A stretch of DNA of 64,000 nt from assembly GCA_012518815.1 (NCBI GenBank), contig JAAYRK010000113.1, positions 1 to 64,000 of the forward strand, read 5' to 3'. Positions 1 through 8,356 of this stretch are shown here, piece by piece. Under the pieces are notes generated by a model. That model was not told where the DNA came from. It saw nothing but the letters and a program-made list of their open reading frames with translations, and did not search any database. Every line of letters begins with the position of its first letter. Position 1 is the stretch's first letter. Both the position numbers and the translations under genes were made by a program. This DNA is from Candidatus Epulonipiscium sp. (lineage in GTDB: Bacteria; Bacillota; Clostridia; Lachnospirales; Defluviitaleaceae).

Positions 1-86
1 TCTCTTTTTATAGAAGATATTTTTTTATAAAGGATAAAATTTAATTAATTTTATTAAAAAGATATTTCCTTTTTGAGGTGAATTTA

Positions 87-569
87 ATGGATGATTATCA
101 GGAAGAAGATTTTATAAAAGCCAAGGATGAGGCTTTTAGGTTCTTAGCTTATAGGATGAGAACGAAAAAAGAATTAAAAGATAAGTTGATTTCTAAAGGA
201 TATCACGAGGATACAATTAATTCTGTGATAAAATTATTGGAAAGCTATAAATATATTGATGATGAAGCCTTTGCATATGCTTTTGTCAGGGATTCAATTA
301 AGTTAAAATTTAGAGGTAAAAACAAATTAATATATGATTTAAGAACTAAGGGAATAAGCCAAGAAATTATCGATAAAATTATTAATAATGAAGATTTAAA
401 TGAAATTGAAAATATAAAAATACTTATAAATAAGAAAATCGGAGAAAAGAAAATAGTAAATTTGGACTATAAAGAAAAGGATAAATTATATAAATTTTTA
501 ATAAGAAGAGGCTTTTCCTATGAAATAATTCAAAAAGTATTAGCAAATAATGAGGATTTTATCGAATAA
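87..569 (+). CDS. recX: RecX family regulatory protein
   Basis: RecX binds RecA filaments and restrains RecA activity in recombination and the SOS response. The 160-residue, highly charged product shows the repeated three-helix units of the family, for example around 'RTKKELKDKL' (about residues 25-34), 'LRTKGIS' in the middle and 'LIRRGFSYEII' near the end. I use the ATG at 87 because a GAGGTG ribosome site ends six bases before it; the in-frame GTG at 78 lies inside that site. The usual partner recA would be off the left edge, and the first 86 bases show no convincing recA tail. A strong promoter follows, so rny is probably transcribed separately. Confidence 0.85.
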   Translation: MDDYQEEDFIKAKDEAFRFLAYRMRTKKELKDKLISKGYHEDTINSVIKLLESYKYIDDEAFAYAFVRDSIKLKFRGKNKLIYDLRTKGISQEIIDKIINNEDLNEIENIKILINKKIGEKKIVNLDYKEKDKLYKFLIRRGFSYEIIQKVLANNEDFIE

Positions 570-606
570 ATCATAATTATATGGATATAATGTTCATTAC
601 TAGTAC

Positions 607-635
607 TTGACATAATTTTTAAAAAGTAATACAAT
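607..635 (+). promoter_or_regulatory. Sigma-A promoter of rny
   Basis: TTGACA at 607-612 and TACAAT at 630-635 are separated by exactly 17 bases. This is a near-consensus vegetative promoter about 50 bases ahead of the rny ribosome site. It implies that rny is not simply read through from recX. Confidence 0.75.
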
Positions 636-693
636 CATTATGTTATACTTATACAATTTGAACTATGAAAACTGAATAAAGGAGGTGTTACCA

Positions 694-2247
694 ATTGATG
701 CATTTTTAATTGCAATACTTATAATAATTACTGCGATTATTGTTGGAGTTATTGCCTTTGCTATGGGTGTTTCTTATAGAAAACGTATTGCAGAAGCAAA
801 AATTGGTTCTGCCGAAGAAAGAGCTAGTAAAATTATTGATGACGCAATTACTGCTTCAGAAGCAAAGAAACGCGAGATTATGCTAGAAGCAAAAGAAGAA
901 ACGTTGAAGGCAAAAAACGAACTCGATCAGGAGATACGGGAGCGCCGAGGAGAGCTACAGCGTTTAGAAAGACGAATTATTCAAAAAGAAGAAGCAGTAG
1001 ATAGGAAAGCTGAAGCTATTGAGAAAAAAGAAGAAGCTCTCGTCGAAAAAGTGGAAGAATTAGATAAATTAAAAGAAAAAGTTGCTGCTCTCCAACAAAA
1101 AGAAATACAGGAATTAGAAAAAATTTCTGGACTCACCTCCGAAGAAGCAAAAGAATATTTATTAAAGACTATTGAAAGTGAAGTAAGGCTGGAATCAGCA
1201 ATGTTAATCAAAGACATTGAAAATAAAGCAAAAATGGAAGCTGATAAAAAGGCACGAGAAATTATTACAAATGCTATCCAAAAATGTGCTGCCGATCATG
1301 TTGCAGACACAACAGTATCTGTTGTACCTTTACCTAATGATGAGATGAAAGGGCGTATAATCGGACGTGAAGGAAGAAATATCAGGACATTAGAAACCCT
1401 TACAGGAATTGATTTAATTATTGACGATACTCCTGAAGCTGTTATATTATCAGCTTTTGATCCTATTCGAAGAGAAGTTGCAAGAATTGCTTTGGAAAAG
1501 TTAATTCTTGATGGTAGAATTCATCCTGCAAGGATTGAAGAAATGGTTGATAAAGCTAAAAAAGAAGTTGAAACAATGATTAGGGAAGAAGGAGAAGCTG
1601 CTACATTTGAAACAGGAGTGCACGGCCTTCATCCAGAACTTGTCCGCTTATTAGGTAAATTGAAATTTAGAACAAGCTATGGTCAAAATGTTTTAAAACA
1701 TTCTATAGAAGTAGCTCACTTATGCGGATTGATTGCAGGTGAATTAGGCTTAGATGTCCGCTTAGCAAAACGAGCAGGCTTATTACATGATATAGGAAAA
1801 GCAGCTGATAAAGAAATGGAAGGTTCACATATAAGCATTGGAGTAGAATTGTGTAAAAAATATCGTGAATCCAGTGTTATACTTAATGCTATTGAAGCTC
1901 ATCATGGTGATGTAGAGCCAGAAAGTCTGATTGCAGTTATTGTTCAAGCAGCAGACACAATTTCAGCAGCAAGACCGGGAGCGAGAAGAGAAACGTTGGA
2001 ATCCTACATTAAACGTTTGCAGAAATTAGAAGAAATTGCTGATGCCTTTGATGGAGTAGAAAAATCTTTTGCTATTCAAGCAGGTAGAGAATTAAGAATT
2101 ATGGTTATACCAGAAGAAACTGATGATGCACAAATGGTATTGTTATCTAGAGAAATTGCTAAGAGAATTGAAAATGAGTTGGAATATCCAGGTCAAATTA
2201 AAGTACATCTTATCAGGGAAACTAGAGCAATAGAATATGCCAAATAA
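694..2247 (+). CDS. rny: Ribonuclease Y
   Basis: RNase Y is the membrane-anchored endoribonuclease that starts mRNA decay in many Firmicutes. The roughly 517-residue product has an N-terminal membrane helix (about 3-27), a long charged coiled coil (about 30-190), a KH domain with '[11 protein letters not shown]' near 220, and an HD domain with 'LLHDIGKA' (HD near 365) and 'HHGD' near 402. The start is unusual. GGAGG at 681-685 is ideally spaced from an ATT codon at 694, while the only in-frame GTG (685) is part of the ribosome site and the next ATG would delete the membrane helix. I therefore favour an AUU start, with GTG 685 as the alternative. A hairpin terminator follows directly. Confidence 0.95.
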   Translation: MDAFLIAILIIITAIIVGVIAFAMGVSYRKRIAEAKIGSAEERASKIIDDAITASEAKKREIMLEAKEETLKAKNELDQEIRERRGELQRLERRIIQKEEAVDRKAEAIEKKEEALVEKVEELDKLKEKVAALQQKEIQELEKISGLTSEEAKEYLLKTIESEVRLESAMLIKDIENKAKMEADKKAREIITNAIQKCAADHVADTTVSVVPLPNDEMKGRIIGREGRNIRTLETLTGIDLIIDDTPEAVILSAFDPIRREVARIALEKLILDGRIHPARIEEMVDKAKKEVETMIREEGEAATFETGVHGLHPELVRLLGKLKFRTSYGQNVLKHSIEVAHLCGLIAGELGLDVRLAKRAGLLHDIGKAADKEMEGSHISIGVELCKKYRESSVILNAIEAHHGDVEPESLIAVIVQAADTISAARPGARRETLESYIKRLQKLEEIADAFDGVEKSFAIQAGRELRIMVIPEETDDAQMVLLSREIAKRIENELEYPGQIKVHLIRETRAIEYAK

Positions 2248-2277
2248 AAAGCGTAATGTAAATTACGCTTTTTTTTA
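2247..2277 (+). terminator. Rho-independent terminator after rny
   Basis: A perfect stem (GCGTAAT at 2251-2257 pairing with ATTACGC at 2262-2268, extended by flanking A/T pairs) with a GTAA tetraloop is followed by a run of eight or more T. It begins at the rny stop codon. Confidence 0.85.
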
Positions 2278-2358
2278 TACTAATTTTATATAAATATTTA
2301 ATAAAAATATGTTAAATTTATAATATATATCCAATTTTTTTAAAAAATATATTTTTAA

Positions 2359-2386
2359 GAAGGTATTTAAAAAAATAAGGAGAATA
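2359..2386 (+). promoter_or_regulatory. Possible sigma-H promoter of spoVS
   Basis: An AGGTATTT element at 2361 is followed by GAAT at 2382. The 21-base offset equals that of the classic sigma-H spoVG promoter as I recall it (AGGATTT ... GAAT). spoVS is sigma-H dependent in Bacillus subtilis, so this placement is sensible. The -35 is imperfect (AGGT for AGGA), so the call is tentative. No good sigma-A alternative was found close to the gene. Confidence 0.4.
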
Positions 2387-2428
2387 TATTAAAGTAGTTA
2401 ATTTTATCTTAAAAAGGGGGTCATAAAA

Positions 2429-2689
2429 ATGGAAATATTAAAAGTTGCTTCAAAATCGAATCCTAATGCTGTTGCTGGAGCTTTAGCCAATACTGTTCGC
2501 GAGAAAAGTGGGGCTGAGTTACAAGCAATAGGAGCGGGTGCTCTAAATCAAGCACTAAAAGCAGTGATTATTGCACGAGGATATGTAGCACCCTCAGGAA
2601 TTGATTTAATCTGTATTCCGGCATTTACGGATATAGAGATTAATGGTGAAGAAAGAACGGCAATTAAATTAATAATACAAGCCCGTTAA
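2429..2689 (+). CDS. spoVS: Stage V sporulation protein S
   Basis: SpoVS is a small Alba-like protein needed for the later stages of sporulation; its biochemical role is not settled. The 86-residue product is the full family length and matches throughout, with 'VASKSNPNAVAGALA' near the start, the 'AIGAGALNQALKA' core and 'GIDLICIPAF' towards the end. A GGGGG ribosome site precedes the ATG. It is a single-gene unit: the rny terminator lies upstream, a possible sigma-H promoter sits in the leader, and its own hairpin terminator follows. Confidence 0.96.
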   Translation: MEILKVASKSNPNAVAGALANTVREKSGAELQAIGAGALNQALKAVIIARGYVAPSGIDLICIPAFTDIEINGEERTAIKLIIQAR

Positions 2690-2713
2690 GGTTAGTATTA
2701 GTATTTATTATTT

Positions 2714-2740
2714 AAGCGTGCAAGAATGCACGCTTTTCTT
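2714..2740 (+). terminator. Terminator after spoVS
   Basis: A nine-pair stem (AAGCGTGCA at 2714-2722 with TGCACGCTT at 2727-2735) and AGAA loop precede a T-rich tail. The stem could also serve the convergent minus-strand DUF1540 gene, although the A-run on that side is short. Confidence 0.75.
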
Positions 2741-2743
2741 TGT

Positions 2744-2911
2744 TTATTGCATTTCTGGTTCAAAGCTCATACAATCTGTTTCGTGTTTTGTTTTAGCATT
2801 ACTAACATGTTCTCCTACTATAATACCTTCTAAAGTACAGTATTTTACTTTATCATTATACTTGCAAGATTTAACACTACATTGAATAATTTGTTGATTT
2901 GGGCGTGACAT
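2744..2911 (-). CDS. DUF1540 small cysteine-rich protein
   Basis: A 55-residue open frame starts with ATG (complement of 2909-2911), eight bases after an AAGGAG site. It carries four cysteines at about residues 11, 16, 25 and 47 in the pattern 'CSVKSCKYN' ... 'YCTLEGI' ... 'HETDCMSF', which is the DUF1540 signature. Members are common in Clostridia and the cysteine pattern suggests metal binding; function is unknown. It stands alone, convergent with spoVS and divergent from the dipeptidase gene. It is too short for many ORF callers, but the ribosome site and the domain pattern support it well. Confidence 0.85.
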   Translation of the reverse strand: MSRPNQQIIQCSVKSCKYNDKVKYCTLEGIIVGEHVSNAKTKHETDCMSFEPEMQ

Positions 2912-3004
2912 ATAATCAACTCCTTTATTATAATAAATATATTTGAAGCAATATCATTATTTGCAAAGTGAAAGTTTTTTATTCTAGCAATTTTGGAGGT
3001 CTAT

Positions 3005-3937
3005 ATGTTTATATTTGATGGACATTGCGATACAATTACAAGTTCGATGAATAAAAATGAAAATTTAAAAGAAAATAATTGTCAACTAGATTTAAAAAGA
3101 TTATCTCAGTTTTCTTCACCAGTTCAATTTTTTGCAATTTGTTTGCATCCTAAAAAAGCTTCTAATCCCCTTAATGATATATTAAATGCCATAAATTATT
3201 TTTATAAAGAAATTGATAAAAATAAGGAATTAATTAGTTGTGCCATTTCATATAAAGATATAGAGACTAATATGAAGCAAAATAAAACAAGTGGGATATT
3301 GACTTTGGAAGGGGCAGAAGTATTAGAAGAGGGCTTAGAAATCCTAGATACCTTATATAAGATGGGTATAAGAAGTATAGGATTAACATGGAATTATAAA
3401 AATGCCCTTGGATATGGTGCAATGGAAAAAGAAAAAAAAGGTCTGACCGATTATGGCAAAGCTGTTATTAAGGAAATGAATAATTTAGGGATTCTAGTAG
3501 ATGTATCTCATTTATCTTATACGGGATTTTGGGATGTAGAAAAAATTGTATCAAAGCCTTTTATAGCTAGTCATTCCAACGTAAAAAATATTTGTAATCA
3601 TCCAAGAAATTTATCAGACTCCCAAATTAAAGCTATAGCAAATTCAGGAGGAGTAGTTGGCATTAACAGTTATCCTTTATTTCTTAATGAATCAGGGAAA
3701 GCTACCATAGAAGATTTTTTATTACATATAGATTATGTTGTGAATTTAGTTGGAATTGATTATGTAGGTTTAGGATGTGACTTTGACGGTATAGATTTTT
3801 ATACTGAAGGCTTGGAAGATGTATCCGCCATTAAAAAACTCAATTCTTATTTAGAAAAGGAATATGGAGAGACAGGAGCTAAAAAGATACTGGGTTTGAA
3901 CTTTTTAAGAGTTGCTAAAGAAATCTTAAATAAATAA
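3005..3937 (+). CDS. Membrane dipeptidase family (peptidase M19)
   Basis: This is a zinc-dependent dipeptidase of the renal dipeptidase family, probably cytoplasmic because no signal peptide is visible. Family metal and active-site segments are present: 'DGHCDT' (about 5-10) supplies the HxD pair, 'TLEGAE' the bridging glutamate, and 'ASHSN', 'HPRNLSD' and 'GLGCDFDGID' follow in order. The 310-residue length is normal. GGAGG at 2995-2999 favours the ATG at 3005 over the TTG at 2993. No neighbour reveals the substrate; dipeptide salvage or trimming of cell-wall peptides are both possible. Confidence 0.9.
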   Translation: MFIFDGHCDTITSSMNKNENLKENNCQLDLKRLSQFSSPVQFFAICLHPKKASNPLNDILNAINYFYKEIDKNKELISCAISYKDIETNMKQNKTSGILTLEGAEVLEEGLEILDTLYKMGIRSIGLTWNYKNALGYGAMEKEKKGLTDYGKAVIKEMNNLGILVDVSHLSYTGFWDVEKIVSKPFIASHSNVKNICNHPRNLSDSQIKAIANSGGVVGINSYPLFLNESGKATIEDFLLHIDYVVNLVGIDYVGLGCDFDGIDFYTEGLEDVSAIKKLNSYLEKEYGETGAKKILGLNFLRVAKEILNK

Positions 3938-4023
3938 AAAAGAATATTATAAATTATTTTCTTGCAAATGTCTGAAAAATATATTACAATATTGAAGAAA
4001 TAAATATATGGATGGTGAAACAT

Positions 4024-5217
4024 ATGAATCTTTCAAATAAAGCAAAAAACATAAAACCTTCTTCAACTTTAGCCGTTACTGCTAAAGCTAAAAAAATGAA
4101 AGCCGAAGGAATAAATGTTGTAGGTTTTGGTGCTGGAGAACCAGACTTTGATACTCCAGATCACATTAAAGCAGCTGCAATTAAAGCTATTGAAGATGGC
4201 TTTACAAAATATACTCCTGCTTCTGGTACGGAGGAACTTAAAAAAGCAATATGTGATAAATTCAAAAATGAAAATGGTTTAGACTATTTGCCAAATCAAA
4301 TTGTAATTTCTAATGGTGCAAAACATTCATTAACCAATGTTTTTGTGGCTATTTTAAACTCAGGAGATGAAGTGATTATTCCTGGTCCTTTTTGGCTTAG
4401 CTATCCTGAAATGGTTAGGCTTGCTGATGGAATTCCTGTAATAGTAAATGCAAAAAAAGAAAGCAATTATAAAATTACTGTTAATGAATTAGAAGGAGCT
4501 TTGACAAACAAGACCAAAGCTATTATAATTAATAGCCCAAGCAATCCAACAGGAGTAATATATTCTAAAGATGAGTTAAAAGAAATAGCTGATTTTGCAG
4601 TAAAACATGATTTATATGTTATTTCTGATGAAATATACGAAAAATTAATTTATGATGGTAACAAACATATAAGCATAGCTTCACTTAATGATGAAATATA
4701 TAAAAATACTATAATTATCAATGGGGTTTCAAAAAGTTTTGCAATGACAGGATGGAGAATAGGTTATCTAGCTGCACCGCCAGAAATTGCAAAAGCAATT
4801 TCAAACATACAAAGTCATGCTACTTCAAATCCTAACTCTATTGCTCAAAAGGCAACTTTGGCAGCACTAACAGGACCTCAGGATTGTGTAGAACTTATGC
4901 GTAAAGAGTTTGAAAAAAGAAGAAATTACATGATGGAAAGATTAAATAAGATGCCTTCTTTTTCAATTGTTAAACCTCAAGGAGCTTTTTATGTTTTTGT
5001 TGATATCTCTCAAGTTATTGGGAAACAATTTGAAGGGAAAATCATAGAAAATGCAGATGACTTTTCAGATATTTTATTAGAAAATGAAAAGGTTGCTGTA
5101 GTTTCATGTACGGATTTTGGATATCCTCATTGTATGAGACTATCCTATGCAATTTCCTTAGAAAATATTGAAACAGGTTTAGATAGAATTGAAAATTTTA
5201 TAAGCAAATTAAGCTAG
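4024..5217 (+). CDS. Pyridoxal-phosphate aminotransferase, aspartate aminotransferase type
   Basis: A class I/II fold-type I aminotransferase, most like AspB-type enzymes that interconvert aspartate and glutamate with their 2-oxoacids. Markers are 'GAGEPDFDTPDHI' near the N-terminus, 'NSPSNPTGV', 'SDEIYEKLIYDG', the PLP lysine in 'GVSKSFAMTGWRIGY' (K near 237), and the C-terminal 'MRLSYA' arginine. GGTGA just upstream favours ATG 4024 over ATG 4012. It is the last gene before a bidirectional terminator facing the SPFH gene. Exact amino-acid specificity cannot be read from the sequence. Confidence 0.9.
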   Translation: MNLSNKAKNIKPSSTLAVTAKAKKMKAEGINVVGFGAGEPDFDTPDHIKAAAIKAIEDGFTKYTPASGTEELKKAICDKFKNENGLDYLPNQIVISNGAKHSLTNVFVAILNSGDEVIIPGPFWLSYPEMVRLADGIPVIVNAKKESNYKITVNELEGALTNKTKAIIINSPSNPTGVIYSKDELKEIADFAVKHDLYVISDEIYEKLIYDGNKHISIASLNDEIYKNTIIINGVSKSFAMTGWRIGYLAAPPEIAKAISNIQSHATSNPNSIAQKATLAALTGPQDCVELMRKEFEKRRNYMMERLNKMPSFSIVKPQGAFYVFVDISQVIGKQFEGKIIENADDFSDILLENEKVAVVSCTDFGYPHCMRLSYAISLENIETGLDRIENFISKLS

Positions 5218-5264
5218 TTTATCTATAATTAGAATATTTATAACAAATTAAACGAAATGAAATA

Positions 5265-5326
5265 AAAAACCTCTTGTAAATGAATTAACTTTTATAAAAG
5301 ATTCATAACTACAAGAGGTTTTTATT
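5265..5326. terminator. Bidirectional terminator between aminotransferase and SPFH genes
   Basis: Arms at about 5266-5278 and 5310-5324 (AACCTCTTGTA / TACAAGAGGTT) are fully complementary and enclose about 30 bases. A T-run follows on the plus strand and an A-run precedes on the other side, so it can end both converging transcripts. Confidence 0.75.
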
Positions 5327-5339
5327 ATTATATTATTTC

Positions 5340-6284
5340 TTATTCTTCACCAGCATCTGTTAGAACTTCTTTAATTCCTTTAACTGAAGCCAGCATATTC
5401 ACTGCCTCGGAAGGAAGAATTAACTTACTAGATTTTCCTTGAGCGATTTTTTCAAGAGCTTCCATAGAGCGGATAGCAAGCACAGATTCATCTGGCTGAC
5501 TTTCTTTCATAGCAAGGAGCATTCTTTTCATTCCTTCTGCTTTTGCAGTTTGGATACTAAGTATAGCTCGTGCTTGACCTTCAGCCCTTAAAATTTGAGA
5601 TTGTTTATCCCCTTCAGCCCGGCGGATATTGGCTTCCTTTTCTGCTTCAGCTTTTAATATAGCAGCTTCCTTTTGTCCTTCAGCACGGAGAATTGCAGCA
5701 CCTTTTTCACCTTCAGCTCGAAGAATAGATTCTCTTCTTTCACGTTCTGCACGCATCTGTTTTTCCATGGCATCTTGAATATCTCTTGGTGGGTTAATAT
5801 TTTTTAATTCTACACGGTTAACCTTAATACCCCATTTATCTGTTGCTTCATCTAATATGATACGAAGCTTTGAGTTTATTAAATCTCTTGAAGTAAGAGT
5901 TTCGTCTAAATCTAATTCACCAATAATATTACGTAGAGTTGTAGCAGTAAGATATTCAATAGCAGCAATAGGATTAGCTATTTCATAAACATAGAAAATT
6001 GGGTCTGTAACCTTAAAGTATACTATTGTATCAATTTGCATAGTAACATTATCTTTGGTGATTACTGGTTGTGGTGGAAAGTCAATTACTCTTTCTCTTA
6101 AATCAACAATAGCTTTCATTTTATCAATAAAGGGAACTAAAATATTTACTCCCGTTTCTGCTTTTTTATGAAAACTACCTAGACGTTCAACAATTCCTAC
6201 AGTGGATTGTCTGATAATTCTTATGCTTGAAAAAGCGATAGTAATGATAAAGGAAAATAATAACACAAAAGCAAATATTGCCAT
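5340..6284 (-). CDS. SPFH/band 7 (stomatin-like) membrane protein
   Basis: A stomatin/paraslipin-type protein, 314 residues, with one N-terminal membrane helix (about 3-25) followed by the SPFH domain. Typical segments are 'IRQSTVGIVERLGSF', 'VIDFPPQPVITKDNV', 'YEIANPIAAIEYL' and 'GIKVNRVELKNI'. From about 190 to 245 there is a repeated 'AEGEKEAAILRAEG'-like coiled coil, typical of this family. These proteins assemble into membrane rings or rafts. The gene follows an NfeD gene, the conserved partner of SPFH proteins. A GGAGGA ribosome site precedes the ATG. Confidence 0.9.
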   Translation of the reverse strand: MAIFAFVLLFSFIITIAFSSIRIIRQSTVGIVERLGSFHKKAETGVNILVPFIDKMKAIVDLRERVIDFPPQPVITKDNVTMQIDTIVYFKVTDPIFYVYEIANPIAAIEYLTATTLRNIIGELDLDETLTSRDLINSKLRIILDEATDKWGIKVNRVELKNINPPRDIQDAMEKQMRAERERRESILRAEGEKGAAILRAEGQKEAAILKAEAEKEANIRRAEGDKQSQILRAEGQARAILSIQTAKAEGMKRMLLAMKESQPDESVLAIRSMEALEKIAQGKSSKLILPSEAVNMLASVKGIKEVLTDAGEE

Positions 6285-6316
6285 ATTTAAATCCTCCTTA
6301 TTAATTTTTTATAAGA

Positions 6317-6763
6317 TTATTCAAGGGTGACATCTTTTTCTACAAGCACTTTCACACCTTGAACATTTATTACAATTACTTTAGAATCTACAGGAATAAT
6401 TGTATTGCTTTCAGATAGTGCTGACCAAAATTCCCCATTTACATAAATTTGGCCAGTTCCTTTTGAATTATTAATTTCTTCCGTAACAATTCCTTGGGAA
6501 TTAATAAGCTTATCTACATTAGTTTTGTATTTTGGTTTATTATGGATAAATTTTCCTGTGATTTTCCTGGTAGAAAAAAGTAAAATGCACGATATCACTA
6601 AGAAAATTAAGAATTGCAAAGCTATGTTTGGTATAATTAGAGATATTAGCATTGCAGCTAAAGCACCCACAGAAAACCAAATTATGAAGAAGCTACTATT
6701 TGTTAGTTCAATTATTGCAAAAATAATGGCAGCAACAAGCCAAATAATCCAAAAATGATCCAT
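6317..6763 (-). CDS. NfeD family membrane protein
   Basis: A short (148-residue) NfeD protein without the ClpP-like protease domain found in long versions. Membrane segments lie at about 5-30, 30-50 and 50-72, with 'FFIIWFSVGALAAMLI' characteristic. The C-terminal half is a small OB-fold-like soluble domain ('GIVTEEINNSKGTGQIYVNGEFW'-like region). NfeD works with the adjacent SPFH protein in membrane organisation. The gene is first in a two-gene operon with a consensus promoter upstream and GGGGGTGA before its ATG. Confidence 0.88.
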   Translation of the reverse strand: MDHFWIIWLVAAIIFAIIELTNSSFFIIWFSVGALAAMLISLIIPNIALQFLIFLVISCILLFSTRKITGKFIHNKPKYKTNVDKLINSQGIVTEEINNSKGTGQIYVNGEFWSALSESNTIIPVDSKVIVINVQGVKVLVEKDVTLE

Positions 6764-6811
6764 AGATTCACCCCCTTAACTTGTGTAGCATAGAGCAACA
6801 CTCTATAATTA

Positions 6812-6840
6812 ATTATAGTTTATACTGAGTTTTTTGTCAA
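6812..6840 (-). promoter_or_regulatory. Consensus sigma-A promoter of nfeD-SPFH operon
   Basis: On the minus strand TTGACA (complement of 6835-6840) and TATAAT (complement of 6812-6817) are separated by 17 bases. Both hexamers are perfect consensus, suggesting strong constitutive transcription of the operon. Confidence 0.85.
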
Positions 6841-6913
6841 TGTAATATTATTATTTTTTATGATATAATATTTTGAGGATTACATATTAACTTTATTATT
6901 GAGGAGGTTATTA

Positions 6914-7714
6914 ATGAATAAAATAGGATTTATAGGTGTAGGTAATATGGGTTATGCCATGATAAAAGGTTTACTCTCATATAAAAACAAAGAAGAAATA
7001 CTCTTTAATGATAAGTCGGAAGAAAGAGTTAAATGGCTTAATAACAATTTAGATATAAAAGCAATTAATAGTAATAAAGAATTGGTAAATAGTACAAAAT
7101 ATATAGTGCTAGCAATTAAACCTCAAGACTATTTTTTAGTACTAAAAGATATTAAAGATGTTATTAGTAATGAACATATTTTAATTAGTATTGCACCAGG
7201 GATTAGTATTGCAAATATAAAAAATATCATAGGAGAAGATACAAGGATTATTCGAGCAATGCCAAATACACCAGCATTAGTTGGAGAAGGCATGAGTGTA
7301 ATTAGCTTTTCCAATGATTCATTTACAAGAATTGAGAGAGATGAAATATTTAAGATATTTTATTCTTTTGGGGAAGTAGAAGAAATAGAAGAAAGACTTA
7401 TGAATTCGGTAGTGCCTATTTCTGGCAGTTCACCAGCATATGTATTTATGATGATAGAAGCTATGGCAGATAGTGGGGTTTTAGCAGGTCTGCCAAGAAA
7501 ACTTTCATATAAATTAGCTGCCCAAGCTGTACTAGGATCAGCAAAAATGATATTAGAAACCCAAGATCATCCTGCAAAATTAAAGGATGCGGTATGTTCT
7601 CCTGGAGGAACAACTATAGAAGCTGTTGCTGTTTTAGAAAAATTGGCTTTTAGAAGTAGTATCATTGAAGCAATGAAGGCATGTTTGGATAAAACTAATC
7701 AAATGAACCAATAA
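6914..7714 (+). CDS. proC: Pyrroline-5-carboxylate reductase
   Basis: ProC reduces pyrroline-5-carboxylate to proline with NAD(P)H, the last step of proline synthesis. The 266-residue product starts with the Rossmann motif 'IGFIGVGNMGYAMIKGLL', continues with 'AIKPQDY' and 'IRAMPNTPALVGEGM', and has the C-terminal family signature 'SGSSPAYVFMMIEAMADSGV' followed by 'CSPGGTTIEAV'. GAGGAGG favours the ATG at 6914 rather than an upstream frame start. rnhA follows after 11 bases, so the two are probably co-transcribed. Confidence 0.95.
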   Translation: MNKIGFIGVGNMGYAMIKGLLSYKNKEEILFNDKSEERVKWLNNNLDIKAINSNKELVNSTKYIVLAIKPQDYFLVLKDIKDVISNEHILISIAPGISIANIKNIIGEDTRIIRAMPNTPALVGEGMSVISFSNDSFTRIERDEIFKIFYSFGEVEEIEERLMNSVVPISGSSPAYVFMMIEAMADSGVLAGLPRKLSYKLAAQAVLGSAKMILETQDHPAKLKDAVCSPGGTTIEAVAVLEKLAFRSSIIEAMKACLDKTNQMNQ

Positions 7715-7725
7715 GGAGAATTTAT

Positions 7726-8310
7726 ATGGAAATATTTGAAATATATACTGATGGTGCTTGTAGCAATAATCAAAGCGAGGGACTGCAAGCTGGAGGTTGG
7801 GCTGCTGTTTTTGTTAACGGCAAGGCTATATCTGGTGGTGACAGGGCAACTACAAACAATAGGATGGAAATGAAAGCAGTGATTGAAGCATTAAAGAATA
7901 CGCCGCCAGGTTCTTATGTTAAAATTTATTCTGATTCAGCTTATATTATTAATTGTTTTAACCAAAAATGGATTGATAAATGGGAGAAAAACGGATGGCT
8001 TACATCAAATAAAAAGCCTGTAGAAAATAAAGACTATTGGGTAGAAATCCGCCAATTAGAAAAAGAAAGAAAGGTAGAATGGATAAAGGTAAAAGGCCAT
8101 TCTGGCAATCCATGGAATGAAAAAGCTGATAAATTAGCCGTAGCTTCTATTCCTATGGTCGATAAAAAAAATGATAATGATGAAGTTAGCAGGAAAACAA
8201 AAATATATTTGTCAGAGGATGAAAAAAAAGATTTAATTAATTTTTTGGAAGAAAACAAAAGTTTTATTTCTAAATCTCTTAATGATTTATTATTAAGGCT
8301 AAAAGAATAA
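7726..8310 (+). CDS. rnhA: Ribonuclease HI with C-terminal extension
   Basis: RNase HI removes the RNA strand of RNA-DNA hybrids. All four catalytic acids are visible: D9 in 'IYTDGACSNN', E48 in 'NNRMEMKAV', D70 in 'IYSDSAYI' and D135 in 'WNEKADKLA', with the conserved H125 in 'KGHSGN'. The catalytic domain ends near 145, which is the usual full length. About 50 further residues, lysine-rich and probably helical ('KKDLINFLEENKSFISKSL'), form an extension I cannot assign. The gene follows proC closely. Confidence 0.92.
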   Translation: MEIFEIYTDGACSNNQSEGLQAGGWAAVFVNGKAISGGDRATTNNRMEMKAVIEALKNTPPGSYVKIYSDSAYIINCFNQKWIDKWEKNGWLTSNKKPVENKDYWVEIRQLEKERKVEWIKVKGHSGNPWNEKADKLAVASIPMVDKKNDNDEVSRKTKIYLSEDEKKDLINFLEENKSFISKSLNDLLLRLKE

Positions 8311-8356
8311 CAGATCATGGAGTTTTTTAAAAAATACTTATTAACGGGGAGTATAT

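Noticed and set aside
1-86. Possible 3' end of recA at the left edge
   Set aside because: All frames hit stops and none reads like a RecA C-terminus; too short to call.
981-1217. Minus-strand open frame inside rny
   Set aside because: Serine/phenylalanine-rich mirror of the RNase Y coiled coil; no ribosome site, purely a reverse-frame shadow.
6833-6869. A proC promoter using TTGTCA and TATAAT on the plus strand
   Set aside because: The spacing is 24 bases, too long for sigma-A; TTGTCA overlaps the minus-strand -35 of nfeD.
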